From positions 1 to 54,913 of IMG/VR virus record IMGVR_UViG_3300044695_005573: 54,913 nt of DNA. One strand, given 5' to 3'. A program made the position numbers and the translations under genes. The stretch is from a virus. Shown here piece by piece: positions 46,315 to 54,584 of the stretch; positions within the stretch are counted from its first letter, which is position 1; each line of letters starts with the position of its first letter. The notes under the pieces are model-generated. The model was not told where the DNA came from and did no database searches. It saw only the letters and a program-made list of their open reading frames with translations.

Positions 46315-48660
46315 TTATTTGCCCTCAACCTTGCCGCCTTCCAGCATTTTCATCAGTTTGTACATGCGCCGCGCGCCTTTGCGGCGACTTCCGCCGCCGG
46401 CGTTGCGAACAGCACGTGCCGTGAACACGAATTCCCCGTCCGAAAGCATCGCCGGGATCGAATCCGAGGTTCCCGTGCCGGGGCCGTCGATCGGGCCCGT
46501 TTTACGCGGGAAATGGGTCGGTTGACCACCGTCACGCAGCCCCTGGGCGGCCATAATCCCCTGGTTATTTTGCTTGTTTAGCGTTTGAACGGCCTGTCCC
46601 GCGGCCATTGCCGCCTCCGGGCCGCCGTACAACAGCCCTTCGGTCTGCGCCACCTGGAAAGGATCCTTCGCCGCCTGCTTGACCGCATTCGTCACGGCAC
46701 CGCCCTGCCGATACCCAGTGGGGCGCGCCGGCTGAACCGGGTTCCCGTACAGCAACGGCACGCCGTACGTCCCGGAGACGTTATACGGCTGCGGGATGCC
46801 TTCCGGCATGTTCGTCGGGGAGCCGCTCGGGGTGAAGTACCTCGGAACAGGGCTCACGGGCATCGTCGGATAAGGCCCGGGGGCCGTGGGGCTTGGGCCG
46901 CGGTTCGTGTTCAGTGCGTCAAGCCCATACGACGGGGTTTCCACCACCGGGTTGTAGGGCTTCAGCACCGTGGGCGTGAGGCCGCCGGCGAACTTTTCCG
47001 GGTTGTCGCGGATGTAGTCTTCGCCCGTGTAGTTACGATCGAAGAGCGGGTTCTCGTCCGACTTCCCTGCTTTAAATCCGCCGGCGAGGCCGGAGACGGT
47101 AAGCGCCGTTGCGACACCCGGCACGTATCGACCAAGCTTTGAGGTCGCCTCGGGGTTGACAAGAAACGCGTTCTTGAAGCCCTCGAACGTCGGCTTCTCG
47201 CCACCCGGGGCGAGGGTTCTGAGGTAACTCCCCATGCGCCCAAACATGCCCGAGCCCGGCGTGGTGGCGGGGGTTGCGGAGACGTCGGTGGCCCGGGCCA
47301 GCGCCTGCTCAAACCTAGCGCCCGAGACGCCGGAGGGCGTCACGTAGGGCACCGAAGAGCCAACGGGCTGTGTCTGCGGAGCGCCAGCGCCTGTCGTTTC
47401 ATATGGTCCGCTAACGACACCTCGCATCGCATCTGGATTAGGCGTATCAGACCCGCCTGCAACCATGTCGTAGGCTTGCCCAGCTTGCGTCCGCATGGGA
47501 ACTCTTTTCCCGGTGACACTGACCTCTTGAAGCTGGTCAGCTCCCGGGGGCTTATAGGACATGCCCGCCATGACGCCTGACTGAAGGCCCATGCCAAGGG
47601 CTTCCTGCGTGCCCATGCCCGCGAGTTTGCCGACCGTCGCGCTTGTGAGGCCCGCGCCAATGCCCTGCGCAAGCTTACCCCCCTCGGTAACCCCAGGAAT
47701 CTTGCCCGCATACTTTGCGATGCTCGAAACCGGGTTGACGCCGAACGCCGTGCCGCCCGCGCCGAAATAGCTCGTCGCGGCATTGATCAACAGGCTCTTA
47801 GCGTTGATCTTCTCACCGGCCATGGCAGAAACGCCCGCAGCCGCCGCGGTGGAGGCCAGGGCGGTAGAGGCCGCCGCAGCGGTCGTGGACAAGGCCACGC
47901 CTGCGGCAGTGCCCGTGGCAGCGCCTACGACGCTCGCCGCGGCCGGTCCGAGGACCGTGGCAAGTGCGACCGTGGCGATTACGCGAAAGATCGGGTTTTT
48001 AAGGACCTTCTTGACCGCCTTCTTGACGCTCTTAAAGAGCTTCTTCAGGAAGAATTCAGGCAGGCCGGTCTTGGGGTTGATCGTCCCGGAACCGCCCATG
48101 GCCTTGAGAAGCCGCGCTTCCCCCGGGGTGATATGGGCAAGGATCGAGTCGCCATTGCGACCCTGAGAGGCCAGATACTTAGCTACATCGGCCAGGCCAC
48201 CCTGGGCCATGGCCATCGGCTCAAGGCCTTCGACGGCCGGCGACATCTCCATCGGGGCCTGCGCGCCCTGAGCGCCGGAGGCCTGATACTCGTTAAGAGC
48301 CATGATGGCAACGCCGAGGAAGGCCGGGTCGTACTCTTCCGGCAGGTCATCGGCGTCCATCATCCCGGTGTCGATCAGGCGCTGGCGAAGCTGCGGATAC
48401 TCGTCCGGCTTCTGCGACATGTACTCGAGGACCTCGAGTAGCGCCGAAACCTCAGCCGGGCTGAGGTCCAGTTCGTCAATGCTTTCCCTGACCGCCTGGC
48501 GGACAGCCTCTGCTTGCGCAGGGTCGCCCGAAGACATGCCCAATGCCGTCAGAGCGGCGTCGTAACTGTCCGCGCTCGAGACGTAAAGCGGCTGGTCCGT
48601 GGGCCTTGGATCTTGCATGGCTTGCCCTGCGGGCAGGCCCATGATGCCTTCATTTTCCAT
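46315..48660 (-). CDS. Virion-associated protein with GSGTINPKTG motif, 781 aa
   Basis: The N-terminus is acidic (about 1-150). Then AQGGLADVAKYLASQGRNGD, SILAHITPGEARLLKAMGGS and GTINPKTGLPEFF (about 155-207) form a known block in environmental phages. A hydrophobic Ala/Val/Thr-rich segment follows (about 225-285). The C-terminus IDGPGTGTSDSIPAMLSDGE, then ARRMYKLMKMLEGGKVEG is also typical. Starts its own unit behind the promoter at 48735. A virion internal or ejection role is inferred. Confidence 0.78.
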   Translation of the reverse strand: MENEGIMGLPAGQAMQDPRPTDQPLYVSSADSYDAALTALGMSSGDPAQAEAVRQAVRESIDELDLSPAEVSALLEVLEYMSQKPDEYPQLRQRLIDTGMMDADDLPEEYDPAFLGVAIMALNEYQASGAQGAQAPMEMSPAVEGLEPMAMAQGGLADVAKYLASQGRNGDSILAHITPGEARLLKAMGGSGTINPKTGLPEFFLKKLFKSVKKAVKKVLKNPIFRVIATVALATVLGPAAASVVGAATGTAAGVALSTTAAAASTALASTAAAAGVSAMAGEKINAKSLLINAATSYFGAGGTAFGVNPVSSIAKYAGKIPGVTEGGKLAQGIGAGLTSATVGKLAGMGTQEALGMGLQSGVMAGMSYKPPGADQLQEVSVTGKRVPMRTQAGQAYDMVAGGSDTPNPDAMRGVVSGPYETTGAGAPQTQPVGSSVPYVTPSGVSGARFEQALARATDVSATPATTPGSGMFGRMGSYLRTLAPGGEKPTFEGFKNAFLVNPEATSKLGRYVPGVATALTVSGLAGGFKAGKSDENPLFDRNYTGEDYIRDNPEKFAGGLTPTVLKPYNPVVETPSYGLDALNTNRGPSPTAPGPYPTMPVSPVPRYFTPSGSPTNMPEGIPQPYNVSGTYGVPLLYGNPVQPARPTGYRQGGAVTNAVKQAAKDPFQVAQTEGLLYGGPEAAMAAGQAVQTLNKQNNQGIMAAQGLRDGGQPTHFPRKTGPIDGPGTGTSDSIPAMLSDGEFVFTARAVRNAGGGSRRKGARRMYKLMKMLEGGKVEGK

Positions 48661-48734
48661 AGGTGTCCTTTCCAGTTTGTGCCAATGACCCTACAGGGGG
48701 TCGCGCGCCGGGAAAGGACGCGAACATGGCTCTG

Positions 48735-48764
48735 ATTATGGGGCAAGTTGTCAAGGGTTGTCCA
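48735..48764 (-). promoter_or_regulatory. Promoter candidate for the giant virion protein genes
   Basis: TGGACA (48759-48764), 18-bp spacer, CATAAT (48735-48740). The first gene starts at 48660, 75 nt downstream. A nested TTGACA (48749-48754) is too close to the -10 to be its partner. Confidence 0.55.
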
Positions 48765-48768
48765 CTTG

Positions 48769-49101
48769 TCACGAGCGGTCGATTTCCAGGTAGGAAAGGT
48801 AAAAATCGACATCCGCTACGCTTGCGGTCACTTTCAGCACGTCCCCCGCGACTAGCACACAAGGCACCCCCGAAAAGATGTCCATCGTCTGGCTCGTTGG
48901 CAGGGCATAGGTCTTTAGAAGCTTGTACGGCGTTCCGCCCCCGCCTGGGTAGATGGCGGCACTGATGTTGGCGACACTGGCGTTGTCGTTCGTGACCCGA
49001 AGCGACGAAAGAACGGCATTGTTGGCCGCAGGAGCCGTGTAGATAGTCGTCTCCGTAGCGGCGCTCGGGGTTAGATACAGGCGTAAGTATTTGTTTGCCA
49101 T
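48769..49101 (-). CDS. Small beta-rich virion protein, 110 aa
   Basis: Begins MANKYLRLYLTPSAATETTI, continues with YTAPAANNAVLSSLRVTNDN and ends DFYLSYLEIDRS. The all-beta composition is typical of small tail or decoration proteins, with an organisation similar to the 100-aa protein at 4524-4826. 1 nt from the upstream gene. Function inferred from context. Confidence 0.68.
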   Translation of the reverse strand: MANKYLRLYLTPSAATETTIYTAPAANNAVLSSLRVTNDNASVANISAAIYPGGGGTPYKLLKTYALPTSQTMDIFSGVPCVLVAGDVLKVTASVADVDFYLSYLEIDRS

Positions 49102-49102
49102 G

Positions 49103-49816
49103 TCACATCGCCGAGATGAAGTTAATGGTCAGGATGACCGACGAGATAACGGGGCGCGTTGGACTAGTATCTACCGGATACTGCTCAAGAAAAACATCCG
49201 TACTGCTCGCCCACCAAGCAAGTTGAAGGTAGTTAACCGAAGGATCGTTGACTGTGAATATGCCCGTGATTGTGGGCACTATATGCGACCACGTCGTGGC
49301 ATCTTTGCGTGCTGCGATGTCAAAACGGCTCCGACTGGCCGGGTAGTTAACACCCGTGTCCTTGGCCCAGATCTCAAACTCTTGTGCCGCATTGCTGCGG
49401 TTAGAAACCTGAATCCGGATTGTAACGAGGTAGTTCCCCGCACAAGGGACATAGATCTTGGTGTTGTCAACAACGCGAATCCCGTTAGCAACTGGGGTTG
49501 AGTTGTAGGTAATAAGTTCTTCGGTGGTGATGCTGGTTAAGTCTTGATCCTCGTCTGACATCAACATCGCATGCGGCAGGATGATGCCGTTGCTGAGTTG
49601 AAAGCCCCGGACACCGCCCGCAAAACCACCGCCCGCACCGGAACCTGCCGCGAACCACGAGCCCGCACCAGCCTTGTCGTCACTGACGGTCGGCGTGTAA
49701 GTGTTGTTAAGCTGGAAAACGACCTGCTCAAGCGAGCGCACGAGCTGGTCAAACTGCTCCTGACTGTAGCCCGCAGCCGCTGCGTTAGGCAGACGGACGT
49801 TGAAGATCTTACTCAT
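49103..49816 (-). CDS. Tail protein with C1q/TNF-like C-terminal domain, 237 aa
   Basis: Begins MSKIFNVRLPNAAAAGYSQE, then FDQLVRSLEQVVFQLNNTYT. After a Gly-rich hinge (GSGAGGGFAGGVRG, about 58-71), the C-terminal half (YNSTPVANGIRVVDNTKIYV, then CAGNYLVTIRIQVSNRS and FDIAARKD) resembles C1q/TNF-like jelly rolls common on phage tail tips. Overlaps the upstream tail protein gene by 4 nt. Likely receptor-contact or tail-tip protein. Confidence 0.72.
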   Translation of the reverse strand: MSKIFNVRLPNAAAAGYSQEQFDQLVRSLEQVVFQLNNTYTPTVSDDKAGAGSWFAAGSGAGGGFAGGVRGFQLSNGIILPHAMLMSDEDQDLTSITTEELITYNSTPVANGIRVVDNTKIYVPCAGNYLVTIRIQVSNRSNAAQEFEIWAKDTGVNYPASRSRFDIAARKDATTWSHIVPTITGIFTVNDPSVNYLQLAWWASSTDVFLEQYPVDTSPTRPVISSVILTINFISAM

Positions 49817-51666
49817 CTCAATCCATCAGGTTGGATGTCGACACGCATCGTGCCGAAGCGCCAGTTGGTGTTGAGCTCAGAACTTTCGATCTGCAACGAA
49901 ATCTGCCGCCCACGCGCGCGCGTGTCCACCTTGTCTGTACCCGGAGAAATGACGTACGGATCAAGCGAGCTTGGCGTCGCAGCAACCTGCGGATACAAAC
50001 GCAACAGCAGCCGCACCGTGAGATCGCCCTCTTGGTTCTTGAAGTCCGGGATGAACCGCTTCATGAACAACACCTGATCGCCATCGCCGATATCGAAGTA
50101 CCCCGACTTCACATACGCAAGGATCGGATCCCCGTTGCCGTTCTTACCAAACTCCTGGTTATAGACCACGGCCCGCCCAGGGGTGAGTCCATAAATCGTG
50201 CTGATCGTAGCCTCGGTACCGTCGCTATCGTACTGTGTCGCCATCGGAAAGGAATAAGTACCAAGGTCCACCCAAGCGGAACGCGCCATAGTGCCCACAG
50301 ACCATACCTGCTCGAGGTAGTTAAAGGTCACAAAGCGATCGATGTAGTCAGTGTCCGCCGTGCAGTACCACCAGGTCACTTCGTTGAACTGCGTGTTGAT
50401 CCCCACATGCACTTTCTGTGCTTGCGTAAAGTTCAGGTCCTTGAATACATAGTCCTGGACCGTGCAGGGGAGCTTCTTGACGACACCGTCGAACACGAAG
50501 AAGGCGTCCTTGCTCATCCAGTACGCCACGCCGTTCACATCCGCCGACGCATGCGGCCCGATAAGGCCACAGTTGGCCCCGAGCTGCTGGAAGCCAAAGG
50601 TATACGGCGGTCCAAGGTACTGCATGCCATGCAGTGCCGTGTCCGTCCAGATCAAGATCTGTCCGCGCGAGCGAAGCGCCGAGACGATGTAGTTTCCGTC
50701 CGTCAGGCGCTGGCCGCCAGCCGTATTGGTCGCCGTGGCGACGAATGTGTTGATGTCTTCTTGGTTTGAGAAGCGCACAAACATCGGATCCTGCGACGAA
50801 GGCGTCCCGATGGTCGATTCCGTACCAAAGCAGACCAGATGCCGGTCAGGCGTCGACACCAACGCGTATTTGCTCTTGGTCGGCGCGCCAGAAATGGCCG
50901 TTGCCCGCACGCCAATGCCCGTGCTCGGCAGCCACTCGTAGATGCCGCCGTCTACAACCTGCATGATGAGGTTTTCGCCGAAGCTATCGAACTGCCAGAC
51001 GCGGGAAAAGAGCGCAATCGAGGCAGACGGCGGGCGCGGGGTGCCCCAAGTGCTCAAGCCCCATGTCCCAGTGCCCCAGCCAAAGTCCGAGTAGCTTACC
51101 GCTGCCCCCGTGTTGATCTGATAGGCCGCCGTGGCCGTGCCTGCCGCCGTGGCGGTCGAGGTCGCGTTGGTCGGCGCCTGGATGGCGTACTCATTGGCGT
51201 TCAGAACCTCGATAACCTCAAACTCGTTGTTCAAACTCGCGTTCGGAATGCCACCAGGGTCGCCCGTTGTCGCAGAAAGCGTGACAAAATCCCCCGTAAT
51301 GGCCCCGTGGCCGCTGTCATTGACCACTACGCGGTTGGAACCGTTCGTCGTATCGAAGGTAACGCCCGTGTTCGTGTCACGGATGGGCGTAATGTCCGCC
51401 CAGGTGCCGCCGTAGTAGACGTAAACCTTCTTGTTGGTGCCGACGGCAACGTAGGGGGAGCCGTCAAGGTCCGTCCAAGTGAAGACTTCGCTCGGCATAC
51501 CCACCAAATAGGCGATGGTTTCGCCAAACGGGGCCCATCCGCCGACCTTTTCAGGCAGTCCATAGCGAAAACGGACGTAATCGGAGTCGATCCATCCGCC
51601 TTCTGCGCCATATTCGGTGTTTTGCTTGTCTACACCCGGCTTTAAGAACAGTCTGAGTAGTGCCAT
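49813..51666 (-). CDS. Tail protein, likely gp10-like tail stabilisation protein
   Basis: 617 aa. Begins MALLRLFLKPGVDKQNTEYG, then WIDSDYVRFRYGLPEKVGGW, the standard opening of P22 gp10-like tail proteins in environmental podoviruses. The rest is a beta-rich propeller-like body (about 200-560) with a fixed spacing of aromatic strands such as GFQQLGANCGLIGPHASADV and NGVAYWMSKDAFFVFDG. It connects the portal/adaptor ring to the tail needle. Followed by a 4-nt overlap with the C1q-like gene. Confidence 0.82.
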   Translation of the reverse strand: MALLRLFLKPGVDKQNTEYGAEGGWIDSDYVRFRYGLPEKVGGWAPFGETIAYLVGMPSEVFTWTDLDGSPYVAVGTNKKVYVYYGGTWADITPIRDTNTGVTFDTTNGSNRVVVNDSGHGAITGDFVTLSATTGDPGGIPNASLNNEFEVIEVLNANEYAIQAPTNATSTATAAGTATAAYQINTGAAVSYSDFGWGTGTWGLSTWGTPRPPSASIALFSRVWQFDSFGENLIMQVVDGGIYEWLPSTGIGVRATAISGAPTKSKYALVSTPDRHLVCFGTESTIGTPSSQDPMFVRFSNQEDINTFVATATNTAGGQRLTDGNYIVSALRSRGQILIWTDTALHGMQYLGPPYTFGFQQLGANCGLIGPHASADVNGVAYWMSKDAFFVFDGVVKKLPCTVQDYVFKDLNFTQAQKVHVGINTQFNEVTWWYCTADTDYIDRFVTFNYLEQVWSVGTMARSAWVDLGTYSFPMATQYDSDGTEATISTIYGLTPGRAVVYNQEFGKNGNGDPILAYVKSGYFDIGDGDQVLFMKRFIPDFKNQEGDLTVRLLLRLYPQVAATPSSLDPYVISPGTDKVDTRARGRQISLQIESSELNTNWRFGTMRVDIQPDGLR

Positions 51667-51675
51667 GGGCGCATC

Positions 51676-52119
51676 CTACTTGATTGGACCGCCGACGAGC
51701 CACGCATCGCAAGTACGATCGCCGGCACACTTGAAGTGGAACAGCTCACAGTACCCGAGATTGGCCGCCGCGACCACATCCGGGGCGTAATTCTCGTGTT
51801 CCATCTCCTCGTCGTAGTCATGGATGCCCTTCTCGATACAGGCAATCATCTCCGGGGTCTGGATGAACGCCGCGCAGTTGCCACAGCGGGCCTTCTTGGC
51901 CTCGCGCACCGTGGTCTGCCAAAGCTCGGCCTTCTTGTCCCAGAAAGCACGCGACTCGGACTCCGGGTTCAACGGCCCGTAGCCATACTCCTCAATCGCA
52001 TTGTTGCGATTCTTGAGGTTGACATGGATATCCATCGTCGCTTCCGGGCAGCCCTTCTGGCCGCGCTCGTACGACTTACGAATCTCCTGCCCGATCGCGT
52101 CCTTCTTGACACTCGCCAT
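51676..52119 (-). CDS. Conserved Cys-motif phage protein, 147 aa
   Basis: Begins MASVKKDAIGQEIRKSYERG, then CPEATMDIHVNLKNRNNAIE and EYGYGPLNP. The Cys cluster RCGNCAAFIQTPEMIAC, LGYCELFHFKCAGDRTCDAW and VGGPIK is a conserved pattern in cyanophage-like podoviruses, reminiscent of an iron-sulfur (HiPIP-like) ligand arrangement. It begins upstream of the tail genes. Function unknown; the redox-cofactor idea is from the Cys spacing only. Confidence 0.78.
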   Translation of the reverse strand: MASVKKDAIGQEIRKSYERGQKGCPEATMDIHVNLKNRNNAIEEYGYGPLNPESESRAFWDKKAELWQTTVREAKKARCGNCAAFIQTPEMIACIEKGIHDYDEEMEHENYAPDVVAAANLGYCELFHFKCAGDRTCDAWLVGGPIK

Positions 52120-52147
52120 GCTTCACCCGTACGGTTACTTCTTTCCC

Positions 52148-52399
52148 TTACTTGCCTTTTTGGCGGAAGCTGCGCGTTTTAGCAGCAATGCCTTTGGGCT
52201 GCGCGACGAACTGCTTGCCTTGCGCTTTACCTTTTCGCTTGGCGGCAGAAGTTCGGGCGTACTCAGCAGGGCTGAGAGCTTTAATCGCAGCTTCTGGTAG
52301 ATATCTCTCACCCGTGTCAGAAGATCGTTTACCAGACCTTGTACGCCAACGCTGATCCCCCCAAGCCTTGAGCGATTGTTGACTTTTTCGTAGCGCCAT
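52148..52399 (-). CDS. Small basic conserved phage protein, 83 aa
   Basis: Start set at ATG 52399 (MALRKSQQSLKAWGDQRWRT); a GTG at 52411 would add four residues. The core SDTGERYLPEAAIKALSPAE, then YARTSAAKRKGKAQGKQFVA and QPKGIAAKTRSFRQ, is a very common phage pattern. Strongly basic. The homologous small proteins are usually next to structural genes. A longer ORF in another frame is discounted because it lacks this pattern. Confidence 0.75.
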   Translation of the reverse strand: MALRKSQQSLKAWGDQRWRTRSGKRSSDTGERYLPEAAIKALSPAEYARTSAAKRKGKAQGKQFVAQPKGIAAKTRSFRQKGK

Positions 52400-52413
52400 G
52401 ACATAGTCCACCT

Positions 52414-52938
52414 ATGGAGCACAAAACACAGGAAATTTGGAAACTGATACCTGACACGAATGAACGGTATTCGATAAGTGATTATGGCGTAGTCCGCTCA
52501 AACTGGGCAGATATTCCGCAACGAAATTTAACGCACCGTAAGCGTATTGAAAAAACTTCGTTACTAAAGGCTTGGCTGCACACAACTGGGTACATGCGAG
52601 TCGCTTTAGGTCGTGGAAAACAAAAATATATTCACCGGCTAGTAGCCCAAGCTTTCCTACCAAATCCCGACAATTTGCCTCAAGTTGACCATATGGACGG
52701 GAACCGTACGAATAACCATGTTTCAAACTTGCGTTGGGTAACGGTGCAGCAAAACGCAATAATGGGCGGAGATCGTCACAACTGGGATGCCCAGCGAATT
52801 GCAAGTGCAAAGCGTCGTATTTACGACGTAAAGAAAAAAGAGTTCCAAGCCTTGCTAGATCAAGGTTGTAGTTTGAGATACGTTGCAAAACTATTTGGTA
52901 CATCACATTCCGTAATTAGCCGTATCGTCAAAGGCTAG
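52414..52938 (+). CDS. NUMOD4 + HNH homing endonuclease with C-terminal HTH
   Basis: 174 aa on the opposite strand. NUMOD4 motif EIWKLIPDTNERYSISDYGV (7-26), then an HNH core (HRLVAQAFLPN, VDHMDGNRTNNHVSNLRWVT, about 74-110), and a helix-turn-helix LDQGCSLRYVAKLFGTSHSV ending in ISRIVKG. Such proteins are typical homing endonucleases. The gene is noticeably AT-richer than all neighbours and its codons differ, so recent acquisition is likely. Its end is 4 nt inside the next opposite-strand gene's stop region. Confidence 0.9.
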   Translation: MEHKTQEIWKLIPDTNERYSISDYGVVRSNWADIPQRNLTHRKRIEKTSLLKAWLHTTGYMRVALGRGKQKYIHRLVAQAFLPNPDNLPQVDHMDGNRTNNHVSNLRWVTVQQNAIMGGDRHNWDAQRIASAKRRIYDVKKKEFQALLDQGCSLRYVAKLFGTSHSVISRIVKG

Positions 52939-53123
52939 TCTCTGTATCTCCCGCCTTTGGCTTTGTACTGCTTAGCCAATAGCTGACTTTTTCTCGCGCT
53001 CCACTGCCCCGCGGCAGTACCCTGCACCGCACGGGACTTGATTGACTTGAACAGGCTCTCACGCATGGCAGGCTTCGTGTAGTTACCCGCTGCGTTGACC
53101 TTACTCTTGGCTTTCTTCCTCAC
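52935..53123 (-). CDS. Small basic conserved phage protein, 62 aa, GTG start
   Basis: GTG at 53123 overlaps the upstream stop (GTGA). The sequence VRKKAKSKVNAAGNYTKPAM, then FKSIKSRAVQG and GQWSARKSQLLAKQYKAKGG is a known small phage protein pattern (KSKVNAAGNYTKPxxRxxLF). Basic. Its stop lies within 4 nt of the HNH gene end. Function unknown. Confidence 0.72.
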   Translation of the reverse strand: MRKKAKSKVNAAGNYTKPAMRESLFKSIKSRAVQGTAAGQWSARKSQLLAKQYKAKGGRYRD

Positions 53124-53335
53124 GGCAAAGTTCCTCCGCTGGCTGCCGGCATGGTCGTCACCTGGATCGCAATGTGCTGCTTCAGGTTCAACAACTGCCC
53201 GCAGTCCGAACAAGTGTCCGCATCCAACTCCGCCTCGTCCAGATCGTAGCCACAGGCGTCGCAATAGACTTCGATCACATGCGCAGGCTCGACCAGACCC
53301 TGGTCCGTGGTCCGCGGTTCAAGCGCGAGCTTCAT
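53120..53335 (-). CDS. Zinc-ribbon conserved protein, 71 aa
   Basis: Start set at ATG 53335 behind GGGGGTCAC. It begins MKLALEPRTTDQGLVEPAHV. Cys in YCDACGYDL and TCSDCGQLL (two CxxC pairs) make a zinc ribbon (about 24-46). The 5' end contains the heptamer TGGTCCG twice on the plus strand (53301-53314). GTGA coupling with the downstream gene. Role unknown. Confidence 0.68.
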   Translation of the reverse strand: MKLALEPRTTDQGLVEPAHVIEVYCDACGYDLDEAELDADTCSDCGQLLNLKQHIAIQVTTMPAASGGTLP

Positions 53336-53375
53336 GTGACCCCCGCCCGAAGTTCCAGTTTTTGCAAAGGCATCG

Positions 53376-53714
53376 TTATACCTTGCGTTCAAAATGAGGA
53401 ACATCCTTGAACGACTTCCAGAACCCGCCCCATTGATTCTTCTCGTTGAGGCTCTCCCAATACTTGCCAACCGGCGTAAGAGCAGGGATGTCGTAGGTCA
53501 GTTTGCCGTCCTTGAAGAAGTTAAGGTCGATGGCACACCGCTTGAGGTGGATGCTGTTCATCGTCTTGCTACGCCCAGTCTTGACATAGATGGCTTGCTG
53601 TTCCGGGGTACGGGCAAGTTCACCGCCCGTCACCACAAAGCCCAACTCCGTCGCCTTGTTGATGAGTTTGGCAACATCCAGCAGGAACGCCGCTTGTTCT
53701 TTTACGAGGCTCAT
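53376..53714 (-). CDS. M15-family peptidase, endolysin
   Basis: 112 aa. The zinc site is visible: SIHLKRCAID (H56, D63) and PHFE (H107). GGELARTPEQQAIYVKTGRS is a typical lead-in (substrate site). M15 endolysins cut the peptide bridges of peptidoglycan (D-Ala-D-Ala or L-Ala-D-Glu type bonds). It has no signal peptide or cell-wall-binding domain, as expected for a holin-dependent Gram-negative phage enzyme. Its start overlaps the holin stop (ATGA). Confidence 0.92.
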   Translation of the reverse strand: MSLVKEQAAFLLDVAKLINKATELGFVVTGGELARTPEQQAIYVKTGRSKTMNSIHLKRCAIDLNFFKDGKLTYDIPALTPVGKYWESLNEKNQWGGFWKSFKDVPHFERKV

Positions 53715-54253
53715 TTCATGGCCTCCTTCATAGCATCGGTCTTTTCCTTACTACCAACGCTGCTGCCGAAGTAGTACGAAACGACCTGCGTGGCGACCGC
53801 AGACAGCACGCCTAAAATGTAGATGAGGATGTCCTTGCGGCTGGGGTCAATCGGACTCGCTTGGAACAGCACAATGCCGAAGAGCGTGAAGGTGATGCCA
53901 AGCAAACCAAGCGCCAGAATCGGCGTGATGAGTTTGTTTAGCAGCGGTGCCTTGTCGGATGTGACAATCTGCGTCTCGCGCACCCGCGCATCGTTGGTAT
54001 CCTTCAAGAGCATCTCAAGTTCAGCGAGGTCAAGTTTGTCCTCTTCCAGACGCAACTTAAGCAGTTCCTCTTCATGCTCCATCTGGGCAATCTGCACCCG
54101 CGCCAAATCCTCGCTGGACATATCGGGCTTCAGTTCAACGCCCAACTTCTTTTCGACATAGTCCTTGCCCTTTGCCATGACGGCGTTGGCAACGAGGTTC
54201 AACCCGTTACCAAGGAGGGGTGTAAGGATGGCTTGGATTGCGGCAGGTATCAC
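53711..54253 (-). CDS. Holin-like protein, 180 aa
   Basis: The central part is a charged helix (about 45-95). The C-terminal half has two or three hydrophobic segments: NKLITPILALGLLGITFTLF then LIYILGVLSAVATQVVSYYF. The C-terminus GSSVGSKEKTDAMKEAMK is a common ending of 3TM-type phage holins. It precedes the endolysin gene with an ATGA overlap and would form the membrane holes that release it. Topology is inferred. Confidence 0.82.
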   Translation of the reverse strand: MIPAAIQAILTPLLGNGLNLVANAVMAKGKDYVEKKLGVELKPDMSSEDLARVQIAQMEHEEELLKLRLEEDKLDLAELEMLLKDTNDARVRETQIVTSDKAPLLNKLITPILALGLLGITFTLFGIVLFQASPIDPSRKDILIYILGVLSAVATQVVSYYFGSSVGSKEKTDAMKEAMK

Positions 54254-54441
54254 TTAATGGACTCCAGCCACATCATCGTCACCGTGCCAAACGCGGTCAG
54301 CAGGATGACGATAATTGCCCCGCCAACCTGCATAAGCAGGCTTTCCAGACGCTTTAGCCGCGCATGGATGGCTTCGTAGCGCACCGCGCAAACATCGATG
54401 TGAGAGGTCACAGTCACCTCAAGGTCTTGTACCGTGGTCAC
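54250..54441 (-). CDS. Small single-TM protein, lysis-region, GTG start
   Basis: 63 aa starting from GTG 54441 (overlaps the stop of the 48-aa gene). MTTVQDLEVTVTSHIDVCAV, a short charged helix, then a C-terminal membrane segment (VGGAIIVILLTAFGTVTMMW). It could be an antiholin, spanin component or accessory, but no lipobox is visible. Coupled to the holin by ATGA overlap. Confidence 0.62.
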   Translation of the reverse strand: MTTVQDLEVTVTSHIDVCAVRYEAIHARLKRLESLLMQVGGAIIVILLTAFGTVTMMWLESIK

Positions 54442-54584
54442 GGCTCCCCGTCCTTCACGACCTGCGGCTCTGCCTGCTCCTTAATTTTGACTACAAGGGG
54501 CCACGCACCCGAAGAGGTGGGCAGTTGACCCAGCACTTGCAGGATGGCGTTGACCTCTTCCGTGGTCAGCGTAAGGTTAATCAC
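54438..54584 (-). CDS. Very small conserved phage protein, 48 aa, GTG start
   Basis: GTG 54584 overlaps the stop upstream (GTGA), and its own stop overlaps the next gene (GTGA). It reads MINLTLTTEEVNAILQVLGQ, then LPTSSGAWPLVVKIKEQAEP and QVVKDGEP. This opening (INLTLTxEEVNAILQVLGxL) is widespread in phage tail-lysis regions. Function unknown. Confidence 0.75.
   Translation of the reverse strand: MINLTLTTEEVNAILQVLGQLPTSSGAWPLVVKIKEQAEPQVVKDGEP

Noticed and set aside
52135-52422. 95-codon frame over the small basic gene at 52148
   Set aside because: The other frame carries the recurrent LPEAAIKALSPAEY pattern; this frame lacks known features.
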